Source: Dugong dugon (taxonomy: Eukaryota; Chordata; Mammalia; Sirenia; Dugongidae). Taken from it: a stretch of 64,000 nucleotides of DNA. Under the pieces are notes generated by a model. It made no database searches and was not told where the DNA came from. It was given only the letters and a program-made list of their open reading frames with translations. Made by a program: the position numbers and the translations under genes. The stretch is from NCBI GenBank assembly GCA_030035585.1, contig CM057471.1, positions 92,443,819 to 92,507,818 on the forward strand, in the 5' to 3' direction. How positions within the stretch are numbered: position 1 is the first letter of the stretch; each line of letters begins with the position of its first letter. Positions 42,405-52,951 of this stretch are shown one piece after another.

Positions 42405-42727
42405 AAGTCTTAATAAAAACTCTGGACACCCAGGCTCAAGTAAGCTTCTTGATTGACAGTGTTCTGTATTGTCACACATGTTGACATGCTGAAAGTTGAT
42501 GTGTCCTGACTCTACAAGAGGGAAGGGATAATGGAAGCTTTTTGTACGGGACCCTCCTCACCCATGGATCTTGCCCTTTGGGTCATTCTGATTTGTATCC
42601 GTTCACTATAATAAAGTTGTAATCTTAAATATAGCAGTTTCAGTAAGTTCTGTGAGTCATTCTAGTAAATTATCATTCCTGAGTGGGTAGCAAAATCCCC
42701 AAACTTATAGCCACCTGGTCAGAAGTG

Positions 42728-42893
42728 GGAAACCCTGGTGGCGTAGTAGTTAAGTGCTGTGGCTGCTATCCAAAATGTTGGCAGTTGGAATCTACCAGGT
42801 GCTCCTTGGAAACTGTATGGGGCAGTTCTACTCTCTCCTATAGTGTCGCTGTGAGTCGGAATCGACTCGACGACAATGGGTTTGGCTTTTTTT
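42728..42893 (+). mobile_element. AfroSINE, near consensus
   Basis: TGGTCAGAAGTG (42,716-42,727) and TGGTCAGAACTG (42,894-42,905) form the target duplication. Full head, body and tail ending 'caatgggtttggc' then Ts. Confidence 0.93.
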
Positions 42894-43130
42894 TGGTCAG
42901 AACTGAGGATGACCTGGGGATCCCTGAGCTTGAGGCTGGTGTCCTGAGCAGGTGGTAAGAACGCTTGAATTTGTAGTCAGCTGGTCAGAAGCGAGGGTGG
43001 GACTGAGGATCCCTGAGCCTGAGGCTGGTGTTTGATTTCTTGGGCATACTTGGCAGTCTGGAGGACCGTGCCCTTGAACTGTGAATTTTAGCTGCACTCC
43101 AGGAAGTAGGTGTCAGAACTTGGTAGGTAT

Positions 43131-43890
43131 CCCTAGCCCTGCCCACATCTTTGTAAACTGTCCCTTCATTAAACTCTCCTCAGTCGCAGGCTTTGAGCAT
43201 TCCATGTTTCTTACAGTGACTGACTAATGTATTATTTAGGTGTGTTCACAGAAAGTATAGTGGACATACATATACAGTGTTTCGTATTCATGTAGTGAAT
43301 TTATTAAATAAACTGAATTAAGTAGGGTATGATTAAGAAACAGATTTTTCTTTTTCCACAACTAAATAAAAATAATGTTCTTTTGAACTTTCCTTCTTTC
43401 CCTCTTGAATAGTCTCAGGCTGGGTCATTTTTTGATATATCAAAGAGTTATATTTTCAGGTGTTAGGAAGCCCAGTTGACTCTAAATGAAAACTTCCCTC
43501 CTGCATACAATTAAAAACTTTCCCCCATGCTCCCCACCCTCTCCCCAGTTCAATTCTGACCCAAAGCTTGGGGGTCAGCAGTGGGAAAGGTAGCCCATTC
43601 TTTCATTCTTTTCTTTCCTCTCCCATCCCCCTAAACCCCAAGATTGTGGAGCTTAGTAAATTTCAGCTTAGGAGTAAGCTATCAGCCTCCGCTGCTGATA
43701 AGCACTGACGCTGTCTACCAGGGATTCACTTGAAAGTCTTCCTTGCTTGGCTTAAGGTGAGTGAGATCCCTCTTTCATCTCTACATATAAATTCACTGTA
43801 GAAGAATCCTCTTTCTAAAGAATTTCTAGTTTTCTCTTTTACAGGCTGCTGGGGAGGATGGAAGTGTTTGGCCCTCTCTTTTATAATTCC
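43131..43890. other. Unassigned sequence
   Basis: No family or exon recognised. Confidence 0.4.
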
Positions 43891-44110
43891 TGGGAGTCCC
43901 TGGGTAGTGCAAATGATTAGCATGCCAGCCACTAACTGAAAGGTTGGAAGTTTGAGTCTGCCCAGAGGAACCTCGGAAGAAAGGCCTGGTAATCTACTTC
44001 TGGAAAATCAGCCATTGAAAACCCTATGCAGCGTAATTCTACTCTGACATGTGGAGTCGCCCTGAGTCGGAGTCAACTCAACGGCAACTGCTTTGTTTGT
44101 TTGTTTGTTT
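43891..44110 (+). mobile_element. AfroSINE, RTE-leader-rich subfamily
   Basis: 'gggagtccctgggtagtgc', 'ggttggaagtttgagtctgc', 'gaaaggcctggtaatctacttctgg', 'ggagtcgccctgagtcgg', tail (TTTG)n. A good reference copy for comparison with the RTE leader. Confidence 0.9.
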
Positions 44111-44596
44111 TAACTGGTTTTAAAATCCCTGAGAGGATGTATCTGATGTTTCCCAAAGGGGACACTGTCACTTGTGTCAGCAGCTTTGAGACTTTAGCTA
44201 AGATTGAGAGACATCAGGAAATGTCTAATTTCACTTCCTGTTGCATTTGCATATATTAAAACGCATGCTGAGTGGAAAAGAAAACAGAACTATAAATGGA
44301 AGGAAAAAAAGCAAGAAAAAGGAAAAACTAGAGCAAAAACAGAGGAATAGAAAAATAGAGGTCAAATGGAGGGAAAGAAAGAACAAGAAACAAGATTCCT
44401 AACCCAGGTGTCCTGAAATTTCTGTTGATATCTGTATTAGTTGACTATCAGTGTATGGTTGCTCTCGGATGCTAACGGAAATATTTTATTTGGAAATATT
44501 TCAATGTAGTGAAATAAGTGATTATTTCAAAAAGAAGAAAAAACATTTAGAAACACTGTATTAAATTGCTAAATATTATTTTTTTATTCCTCACAT
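44111..44596. other. Unassigned, with a purine-rich patch
   Basis: A/G-rich at about 44,270-44,395. The rest is AT-rich and unassigned. Confidence 0.4.
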
Positions 44597-44781
44597 GTCT
44601 GTCAGTATGTCGTACTGTGATGACTTGCATGTTGCTGTGATGCTGGAAGCTATGCCACTGGTATTCAAATACCAGCAGGGTCACTGTTGGTGAACAAGTT
44701 TCAGCTGAGCTTCCACACTAAGAGAGATGAGAAAGAAGGACCTGGCAGTCTACTCTGAAAAAATTAACCAGTGAAAACCTT

Positions 44782-45045
44782 ATGAATAGCACTGGAACGT
44801 TGTCCAATACAGTGCTGGAAGATGAGCCCTTCAAGTTGGAAGACACTCAAAAGACAACTGGGGAAGAGCTGCCTCCTGAAACTAGAGTCAACCTTAATGA
44901 TGTGGATGGAGTCAAGCTTTTAGGACCTTCATTTGCTGATGTGGCACAACTCAAAACAAGAAGAAACAGCTGCAAATGTGTTAATAATCAGAAAGTGGAA
45001 TGTATGAAGTATGAATCTAGGAAAATTGGAAGTTGTCAAAAGTGA
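44782..45045 (+). pseudogene. RTE N-terminal frame remnant
   Basis: An 87-codon open piece after the leader. It is acidic at first, then has a Lys/Arg/Cys-rich end that leads into the endonuclease frame after a frameshift near 45,045. Its position matches the segment before the endonuclease in RTE proteins. No catalytic motif. Confidence 0.6.
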
Positions 45046-45720
45046 AATGGAACACATAAAGATGGATATCTCAGCCATTAGTGAGCTGAAATGGACTGGT
45101 ATTTGCCATTTTGAATCAGATAATCATATGGTCTACTATGCCTGAAATGACAAATTGAAGAGTCATGGCATCGCATTCATCATCAAAAAGAACATTTCAA
45201 GATCTATCCCGAAGTACGATGCTGTCAGTGATAGGATAATATCCATATGCCTACAAGGAAGACCAGTTAATACAACTATTACTCAAATTTACGCAGCAAC
45301 CGCTAAGGCCAAGATGAAGAAATTGAGGATTTTTACCAACTTCTGCGGTCTGAAATTGATCAAACATGAAATCAGCATGCATTGGTATTTACTGGTGATT
45401 GGAATGTGAAAGTTGGAAACAAAGAAGGTGGATCAGTAGTTGGAAAATACGGGTTTGGTAATAGAAACAACGCTGGAGATGGCATGATAGAATTTTTCAA
45501 GACCAACGACTTCTTCATTGCAAATACCTTTTTTCAACAGCATAAACGGTGACTATACATGTGGATCTAGCCAGATGGAATACACAGGAATCAAATTGAC
45601 TACGTCTGTGGAAAGAGACGATGGAAAAGCTCAATATCATCAGTCAGAAAAAGGCAAGAGGCCAGCCGTGGAACAGAATGTCAATTGCTCATATGCGAGT
45701 TCAAGTTGAAGCTAAAGAAA
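45046..45720 (+). pseudogene. RTE endonuclease remnant
   Basis: Pieces in different frames show the AP-endonuclease order: Ile-Ser-Glu-Leu-Lys-Trp-Thr-Gly (about 45,076-45,100), Ser-Asp-Arg-Ile-Ile-Ser-Ile (in 45,155-45,409), Thr-Gly-Asp-Trp-Asn-Val-Lys-Val-Gly (about 45,392-45,418, frame-shifted from the previous piece), and a Gly-Ile ... Asn-Gln-Ile-Asp-type end near 45,575-45,605. In a live element it nicks target DNA. Here stops and shifts destroy it. Confidence 0.8.
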
Positions 45721-45812
45721 ATTAGAGCAAGCCAATGAGAACCAAAGTATGACCTTGAGTATATTTCACCTGAATTAAGAGACTGTCTGAAGAATAGATT
45801 TGACCAGACAAG

Positions 45813-47690
45813 TTGTGGAATGACATCAAGGACATTATACATGAAGAAAGCAAGAGGTCATTAAAAAGACAGGAAAGAAAAAAAAGACCAAAATGGATGT
45901 CAGAAGAGACTATGAAACTTGCTGTTGAAGGTAGAGTAACTAAAGCAAAAGGAAGAAATGATGAAGAAAAAAAGCTGAGCAGATTTCACAGGGTGGCTCG
46001 AGAAGACAAAGTAAAGTATTATAATGAAATGTACAAAGACCTGGAGTTAGAAAACCAAAAGGAGATAATACTCTTGGCATTTCTCAAGCTGAAGGAACTG
46101 AAGGATTCTATGGGGAAAATATTAAACTACGTAGGAAGCATCAAAAGAAGATGGAAAGAATAAACAGAGCCACTGTACCAAAAAGAACTGGTTGCTGTTC
46201 TATCATTTCAGGAGGTAGCATATGATCAAGAACTGATGGTACTGAAGGAAGAAGTCCAAGCTTCACTCAAGGTTGGTGAAAAACAAGGCCCCAGGAATTG
46301 ATGGAATACCAACTGAGACGTTTCAACAAATGGATACATTGCTGGAAGTGTTCACTCCTCTATGCCAAGAAATTTGGAAGACAGCTACCTGGCCAACCAA
46401 CAGGAAGAGATTTATATTTGTGCCCATTCCAAAGAAAGGTGATCCAACAGAATGTGGAAATTATCAAACAATATCATTAATATCACACGCAAATAAAATT
46501 TTGCTGAAGATCATTCAAAAGTGGTTGCAGCAGTACATTGACAGGGAACTGCCAGAAAGTCAAGCCAGATTCAGAAGAAGACATGGAACAAGGGATATCA
46601 TTGCTGATGTCAGATGGGTCTTGGCTGAAAGCAGAGAATACCAGAAAGATGATTTTCTGTGTTTTATTGACTATGCAAAGGCATTTGTGTTGGATCATAA
46701 CAAATTATGGATAACTTTGGGAAGAACGGGAATTCCAGAACAATTGTGCTGATGCGGAACCTGTACATAGACCAAGAGGCAGTTGTACGAACAGAACAAG
46801 GGATACTGCGTGGTTTAAAGTCAGGAAAGGTGTGTGTCAGGGTTGTATCCTTTTACCATACTTATTCAATGTGTATGTTGAGCAAATAATCTGAGAAGCT
46901 GGACTATATGAAGAAGAATGTGGCATCAGGATTGGAGGAAGACTCATAACAACCTGCAGTATGCAGATGACACAACCTTGCTTGCTGAAAGTGAAGAGGA
47001 CTTGAAAGCACTTATTGATGAAGATTGAAGACTACAGCCTTTAGTATAGATTACACCTCAAGATAAAGAAAACAAAATTCTCACAACTGGACCAATAAGC
47101 AGCATCATGATAAACAGAGAAAATACTGAAGTTGTCAAGGACTTCATTTTACTTGGATCCACAATCAATATCCATGGAAGTAGCAGTCAAGAAATCAAAG
47201 GACGCATTGCATTGGTCAAATCTGCTCAGAAGACCTCTTTAAAGTGTTAAAAAGCAAAGACGTCACTTTAAGGACTAAGGTGCCCCTGACCCAAGCCATG
47301 GTGTTTTCAATAGCCTCATATGTATGTGAAAGCTGGACAATGAATAAAGAAGACGGAAGAACTGATGCCTTTGAATTATGGCATTGGTGAAGAATATTGA
47401 ATATACCACGGACTGCCAGAAGAACAAACAAATCTGTCTTGGAAGAAGTACAGTCAGAGCGCTCTTTAGAAGCAAGGATGGCAAGACTTCATCTCACACA
47501 CTTTGGACTTGTCATCAGGAGGGAACAGTCCTTGGAGAAGGACATCATACTTGGTAAAGTGGAGGGTCAGCAAAAGAGCGGAAGAATCTCAAGGAGATGG
47601 ATTGACACAGTGGCTGCAACAATGGGCTCAAGTATAACAACAATTGTGAGGATGGTGGAGGATCGGGCAGTGTTTCGTTGTTATCCATAG
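45813..47690 (+). pseudogene. RTE linker, reverse transcriptase and C-terminus remnant
   Basis: Linker 45,813-46,163 (Lys/Glu-rich, probably helical). RT 46,273-46,752 holds the Asn-Lys-Ala-Pro-Gly-Ile-Asp-Gly-Ile fingers block and motif A Phe-Ile-Asp-Tyr-Ala-Lys-Ala-Phe (46,663-46,686). Motif C Tyr-Ala-Asp-Asp (46,960-46,971) is in another frame. The C-terminal region 47,397-47,690 contains an Arg-Arg-Glu-Gln-Ser-Leu-Glu-Lys-Asp-Ile block typical of RTE ends. Catalytic residues survive but the frame does not. Confidence 0.88.
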
Positions 47691-47849
47691 ACTCGCTTTG
47701 GGTCAGAACTCACTTAAAGGCACCTGACAACAACGATAACATTTTTAAATTGGAGCAGAGGTTAAAGTTGTCCCACTTACATTCATTTCACCTTCCTTGA
47801 GTGACAGTCATGGAGTCTAGGTGGGATGGATCCCAGCTTCAGATCCAGA

Positions 47850-48260
47850 GGAGGGTCCTGATTGGTCTGATCCTCTTTCTTTGTCATAGTGATTGATTCA
47901 GGTTTAAGCTAATCAGAAGATGGCACTCCCCTAGCTGCAGTGATTGGATCAGGGTAGTCCAGGCAGAGTGAGTGAATCTTGGGACTTTGGTTTGATCGTT
48001 CTAAATACTGACTTTGGCCTTAGCTCTGCATTTGGATATGAATGAGAAACCAACACGAATTTTGCTGGCAGTCATTTTATGAGGCCAGCCTGAGAACAAA
48101 GCCAACATTTGGAGGCAGGCAGCACTGAGAAGATGCAGAAAAATTGAGCCAGAGTCTGGACTAACCCATGAAATACCCCCTGGGCTTTACAGTTACAGGA
48201 GCCAGAAAATTTCCTTACTTCTTTAAGCCTGTTGAGTAGGTTTTCCATTATTTGCCACAG
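47850..48260 (+). mobile_element. Possible old LTR-like repeat
   Basis: 'gtgattggatcagggtagtcc', 'gaatcttgggactttgg', 'gagaacaaagccaacatttgg', 'tttacagttacaggagccag' and 'gcctgttgagtaggtttt' fit a mammalian interspersed repeat I cannot name, perhaps the same type as 35,036-35,412. Confidence 0.4.
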
Positions 48261-48303
48261 AAATGCTTTCAACTGATAACTCCTTGGTTGTATTTGAAAA
48301 ACA

Positions 48304-48660
48304 TGTTGTTATTGTCAGTTGCTGTTGAGTTGGCTCTGACCCATGGCAACGCCATCCATAACAGAATGATATGTTGCTTAGTCCTGTCTATCTCCCCAGT
48401 TGTTGGTATGCTTCAGGCTATTGCTGCAGCCACTGTTTATTTTGAGTGCCTCCCAACCTAGGTGGCTAATCTTCCAGCACTATATCAGACAATATTATGT
48501 TGTGATTCATAGGGTTTTTGTTGGCTAATTTTTGGAAGTAGATCACTAGGCCTTTCTTCCTAGTCTGTCTTAGTCTGGAAGCTCTGATGAAACTTGTCCA
48601 CCATGGGTGACCCTGCTGGTGTTTGAAATACTGGTGGCATGGCTTCCAGTATTATGCTGT
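48304..48660 (-). mobile_element. Non-autonomous RTE derivative, second copy
   Basis: In sense: RTE leader ('ggaagccatgccaccag', 'caccagcagggtcacc', 'aggaagaaaggcct', 'gggaggcactcaaa'), then directly RTE 3' sequence ('acagtggctgcagcaatag', 'ggcgttgccatgggtcagag', AAC-type tail). The junction falls at the same place as in 8,351-8,732. Not coding. Confidence 0.8.
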
Positions 48661-48702
48661 TGTTGTTAGGTGCCGTCCAGTCAGTTCTGACTCATAGCCA
48701 CT
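48659..48702 (-). mobile_element. RTE 3' tail fragment
   Basis: 'gttgttgttaggtgccgtcc', 'agtcagttctgactcatagc': another antisense RTE tail abutting the previous element. Confidence 0.75.
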
Positions 48703-49029
48703 TAGTTTAATTAAAGCAAGTAGGCCTCAGAAAAAGACAACTACATTAATAGTTTCAGAATAACAATAAAACCTATTACCTTATACACTGACAGACCTGA
48801 TTACCTCTCAAGGATCAAACCTAAAATCCCAAAAGCTGAACCTCACTGGCTCATTCGTACAGAATAAAGACTATGACATTTCAAGGAAAACAAACCTTTA
48901 AAGTTGTTTGGAGATAAAGGAAAAATTCTAGATGAGCTAGTGCTGAAACAGTTTGAAAAAACTACAGTCATTTTGCCATAAACTTCTGCCAAGTTAGGCA
49001 GAATAGAAATGAAGAAAAACCGATACCAG

Positions 49030-49265
49030 TTTAAGATCTATTATTTGCCAGTTGCTTTCATATGTATTACCACACTGAATTCTTATAAAGATCCTTTGAG
49101 ATTGCTATTGTGCCTTCTCCCATCCCACCCCCCTTTTATATTTGTGGAAACTGACTCAGAAAGGAAAAATAGTTTGTTCAAGCTCATATAGTTATTTAGT
49201 ATCAAAGGCAGGATTTGAGCCTGGATTATGCTCTGAGTACCACCTTGCTTTATAATATATAGCTG
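49030..49265 (-). mobile_element. MIR SINE
   Basis: Antisense: 'ctattatttgccagttgctttc', 'ttatatttgtggaaactgactcag', 'ggcaggatttgagcctgg'. Confidence 0.6.
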
Positions 49266-49797
49266 GAAACTATAGGCATCTGTGATGCTAGCCTGGGTTG
49301 GAGCCACTTAGCTGAAACTGTCATACTCTGCATATCAGAATACATTTAGCAATTGCTTTATGTGCTGGAGTCCTATTATATCGAAGACCCTAAACTTCTC
49401 ATCACCTGTGGGACATAAGGTATCCCAACCATTTTTATTCCTCTAGATTTCTGTGGGAAGACTGTAGCTCGATTTAAACGTGTTAAGCTTCAAGGTGGGA
49501 GCCTTTTGAAATGCGTGAAACTTGAGAACCCTGAATTGGAGCCTTATTTTTGTAGACTGAGCATTGTCTTAGGTGATGACTCCTGGATATGTGAATTTTC
49601 TAAACTTTTGACAGGTTTGCCTTTCTGTGAGCTAAGCCTCCTCACTATGTTTTCCAGTTACCATGCTGTCTTGGGAATGTCCTCATCGTGAGAATAAGCT
49701 ATTGCCAGTCTTCATTCAGTCATAGCAGCCATTTTCTCCTTGACGCCATTCATTGTTTCCAGGTGTTACTGGCTCCCTGCGTTTCTAGCTTCTGAAC
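49266..49797. other. Unassigned sequence
   Basis: Nothing recognised. Confidence 0.4.
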
Positions 49798-49987
49798 AGT
49801 AAATAATGCCTTTTCAATATAGAATAATGCATTGCAGTGGTACTTTTCAAGAGACTGGAACTCCTATAAGTTATTTTTACCCTGTATTCAGTCTTAGGGC
49901 CCAGTCATTTCTTCCACGTGGAGCAGGTGGAATGTACCGCTGTGAGCAATTCTGCAGTATTCTAGGACAGCTGTTTCTGCTTCTTAG

Positions 49988-50208
49988 CTGTTAGTATTGC
50001 TTTTGTTATAATGAAGAATACATAGTAGTGGTAATTTTCCTGAGATTAAAATACCTTTAATTTTATTTATTTGCCTGTAAGTACTGCTTTTGCAGTAACG
50101 AAGAATGCATTGTAGTAGTAATTTTCCTGAGATTAAAAAAAAAATCCCTTGGCTTTATTTATTTGGGCTGTAAGTACTGCTTTTGCAGTAAGGAAGAATG
50201 TAATGTAC
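49988..50208 (+). repeat. Tandem repeat of about 87-93 bp, 2.5 copies
   Basis: Units start CTGTTAGTATTGCTTTTG (49,988), CTGTAAGTACTGCTTTTGC (50,075) and CTGTAAGTACTGCTTTTGC (50,168). Each has 'gtagtggtaattttcctgagattaaaa'-type text in the middle and 'ttttatttatttg' at the end. A more diverged copy may lie at 49,798-49,860. Confidence 0.85.
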
Positions 50209-51148
50209 CATGTTTTGAAAAGTTTCATGAAAAATAATAAAAAGATTAAGAAGAAAGAGACTAGAATAAAATGTATGTACAGTCGGTGCCAGGTGCCTTC
50301 ATGTTTTACCTCACGTTTTACAAATTTTCAAGAAAAAAAAAAGTGTTTTGTCATTGACCCATATCAGCAGGATTAACAGTGTCCAGGGTCCACTGGGACA
50401 TACAGGATCCCAGATAATGGGTGTCAAAATCCATAACTCATAACAGAAATTCTGAATTGGTCCTCTAATCAGCATGCCTTCCATTAGTGAAAACATGTAG
50501 TACCAACAAAACATTCAAAGAAGAAAATAATTAGGTTTTGAAAAGGCTAAGCTTTAGTTTTTTCAGCATTATTTAGTTTACAAACAAGTCTGACCCTTCA
50601 CCTTTGGAATAGAAAACACGAGGAAAGAATTGGACTCAGTAGTGTTTGACTCCGCATAACCTAGCCAAACATAGGGTGCCTTATTCGGATGCACCGCCTC
50701 CTTGTTCCCCTAAAAAGATTCACTAATCCTCTGCCAATATGATAAGTGTTGGGGAAATGAGTTTCTGAATTGTCATTCTACGAGTTGCCTTTTGCAGCTG
50801 AAACTTCACCACTTAGTCAAGCCCTCCCCTTGCCATCTGCTGCTCTAAACTGCTGCAGAAGTTGAGAGGAACTGCTTAAATTACAAAGAACCATATCTAT
50901 GATAGAAATTTCATCGGGTGAAATCTTCTCTCATTTCTATACCTTGTTGGACGCTGGCACACTTTTAAGATCACCAGGGGTGCTGTCACAAGGTGTCAAG
51001 TCTTCAAAGGCAGCCCTTTCATCAGTAGATCGTTGTCCACGAAAATTCGTCTGAACCAACCTCATAACTGAGGCTTGCAAACTCATCTCATTCTCAGCTC
51101 TGGGACCAATCAAGTCTGAGAGAATTTAAGGAAGACTATATCAGTTTT
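50209..51148. other. Unassigned sequence
   Basis: No family or exon recognised. Confidence 0.4.
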
Positions 51149-51360
51149 GGGAGACCCTGGGTGGTGCAAATGGTTAACACACTTGGATGCTAACGGAAAG
51201 TCTGGAGTTTCGAGCCCACCCAGAGGCGCATTGAAAGAAAGCCCTGGTGATCTGTTTCCAAAAAATCAACCATTGAAAACCCTATGGGTAAGAGTTCTAC
51301 TCTGAAACACATGGGGTCACCATGAGTCAGAATTGACTCAATGGCAACTGGTTTTGGTTT
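51149..51360 (+). mobile_element. AfroSINE, RTE-leader-rich subfamily
   Basis: 'gggagaccctgggtggtgc', 'cccagaggcgcattgaaaga', 'ccctggtgatctgtttccaaaaaatcaacc', 'ggggtcaccatgagtcagaa'. Flanks TATATCAGTTTT and TATATTGATTTT may be a decayed target duplication. Confidence 0.88.
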
Positions 51361-51771
51361 TATATTGATTTTGATGGCTTAATATGATCTTATTCTGTTG
51401 ATGTATTTAAAAGTGGCTTACACAGTGATAGGCGAAAAGTAAATATTGTTCTTCAGGTCTAATTATGAGATTCTTCTCCCATTTCCTGTGAGCAAACCCA
51501 CTATGTTTTGTCCTGTTCTAGAACCTACTTGCTGTCTTTTCTCCCTATGATCAAACTTTTAGTTTATCAAGTACTGACACCCTTATCGTTTCAGCCCTTG
51601 TAAAGGCCTGACTAAGTCTTTGGTATTTCCTTCCTTATCTCTCTAACATTTGCTCCTTCATGTGATCATTCACTCATTTGATACATGTTTATTTTTTGAA
51701 GAATGTTTGCTGAGCGTTAATGCTAGGCATTGGAGATTTAGTGCCTTAGGTTGTGCCCCCTAGAAACAGGG

Positions 51772-51789
51772 ACTGAGATGGGAATTTTT
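51772..51789. repeat. Left target-site duplication of the full-length L1
   Basis: ACTGAGATGGGAATTTTT matches 60,121-60,138 at 16 of 18 positions. Confidence 0.85.
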
Positions 51790-51798
51790 TTTTTTTTA

Positions 51799-52950
51799 TT
51801 GTACTTCAGGTGAAGGCTTACAGAACAAATAGTTTCTCATGAAACACTAGTACACATATTGTTTTATGACATTGGTTAACAACCCCACAACATGTCAACC
51901 CTCTAACTTCTCAAACTTTTTTTTTTGATGAAAATACACAGAGCCAAAGATACACCATTTCAAAAATTTCTACATGCACAGTTCAGTGACATTGACTATG
52001 CTCTTCCAATTGTGCTGTTATTCTCACTTAAGATGAAGGCTTACAGAACAAAATAGTTTCTCATTTAACACTCACTACAAATGTTGCCCTATGACAATGG
52101 TTAACAATCTCACAACACATCAACAACATCCTTACCCAACCTTGGGTTCCCTATCACCAGCTTCCTTGTCCCCTTCTTTCTGGCCCCTGTCACTGGACTC
52201 CTGTACCTCGTTAGTCTCATTTGGTTTTACGGGGCTGTCCACTCCCAGGCTGAACGGTGAACCTCGGAGATAACTTCACCACTGAGCTAAAAGGGTGTCT
52301 GGGGACCATACTCTATCGGGGTTTCTCCAGTCTCCTTTAGGCCAGTAAATCTGGTCTTTTTTTTGTGAGTTAGAATTATGTTCTACATCCTTCTCCAGCT
52401 CTGTCCAGAGCCCTCTGTTGTGATCCTGGTCAAAGCAGTCAGTGGTGGTAGCTGGGCACCATCTAGCTGTACTGGACTCAGTCTGGTGGAGGCCTTGGTA
52501 GCTGTGGACAATTAGTCCTTCAGACTAATCTTTTCCTTGTATCTTGTTCTCTTCATTCTCCCTTGTTCCCGAAGGGATGAGACCAGTGGAGTATCTTAGA
52601 TGGCCGCTCACAGGCTTTTAAGACCCCAGACACTACTCACCAAGGTAGAATGTAGAACATTGTCTTTATAAGCTGTGTTGTGCCAAAAGAGCTAGATGTT
52701 CCCTGAGACCACGGTCCCCACAGCTCTCCACCCAGCAATTCAGTCCCTCAGGGAGTTTGGATGTGTCTGTGGGGCTTCCATGACCTTCTCTTGTACAAGT
52801 TGTGCTAGTTTCCCCTGTATTGTGTACTGTCTCACCCTTCACACAAGATACCACTTATCTATTGCCTATTTAGTATTCCCCCCCCACCCATCCCATCCCT
52901 GGTAACCAATAAAGATTGTTACATTTTGTGTGTGAAATTTTTCATGGGTT
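51799..52950 (-). other. L1 3' UTR with an internal duplication
   Basis: The block 'gaaggcttacagaacaaat', 'agtttctcat', '...ttatgacattggttaacaa' occurs at 51,812-51,890 and again at 52,034-52,110. Between them lies a T run and a different L1-like 3' end ('gaaaatacacagagcc', 'cagttcagtgacattgac'). This suggests that a second tail was inserted or templated within the 3' UTR. Confidence 0.7.
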
Positions 52951-52951
52951 T

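Larger units (their letters stand above)
41811..43130 (+). mobile_element. Old LTR-like repeat, interrupted twice
   Basis: Parts at about 41,811-42,024, 42,405-42,727 and 42,894-43,130 appear to belong to one element ('ggtgatagtttatgtcaac' region, 'cactataataaagttgtaatc', 'cagtaagttctgtgagtcat', 'ggtcagaagcgagggtgg'). It contains an AATAAA (42,610 area). It is interrupted by an MLT1 LTR and an AfroSINE, and a 'ccctgagc(t/c)tgaggctggtg' unit is duplicated at about 42,920 and 43,010. I recall the type but cannot name it surely. Confidence 0.45.
44597..47733 (+). mobile_element. RTE LINE, near full length (about 3.1 kb)
   Basis: The only copy here with the 5' leader (44,597-44,790). It then has a short N-terminal frame, the endonuclease region (about 45,050-45,620), a linker, reverse transcriptase (about 46,270-47,000), the C-terminal region and a 3' end ('ggcacctgacaacaacgataac'). 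Frames are broken in at least six places. RTE elements encode one protein with an AP-type endonuclease and reverse transcriptase and lack a separate ORF1, which fits. This is the reference for the other RTE copies and for the SINE tail. Confidence 0.92.
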
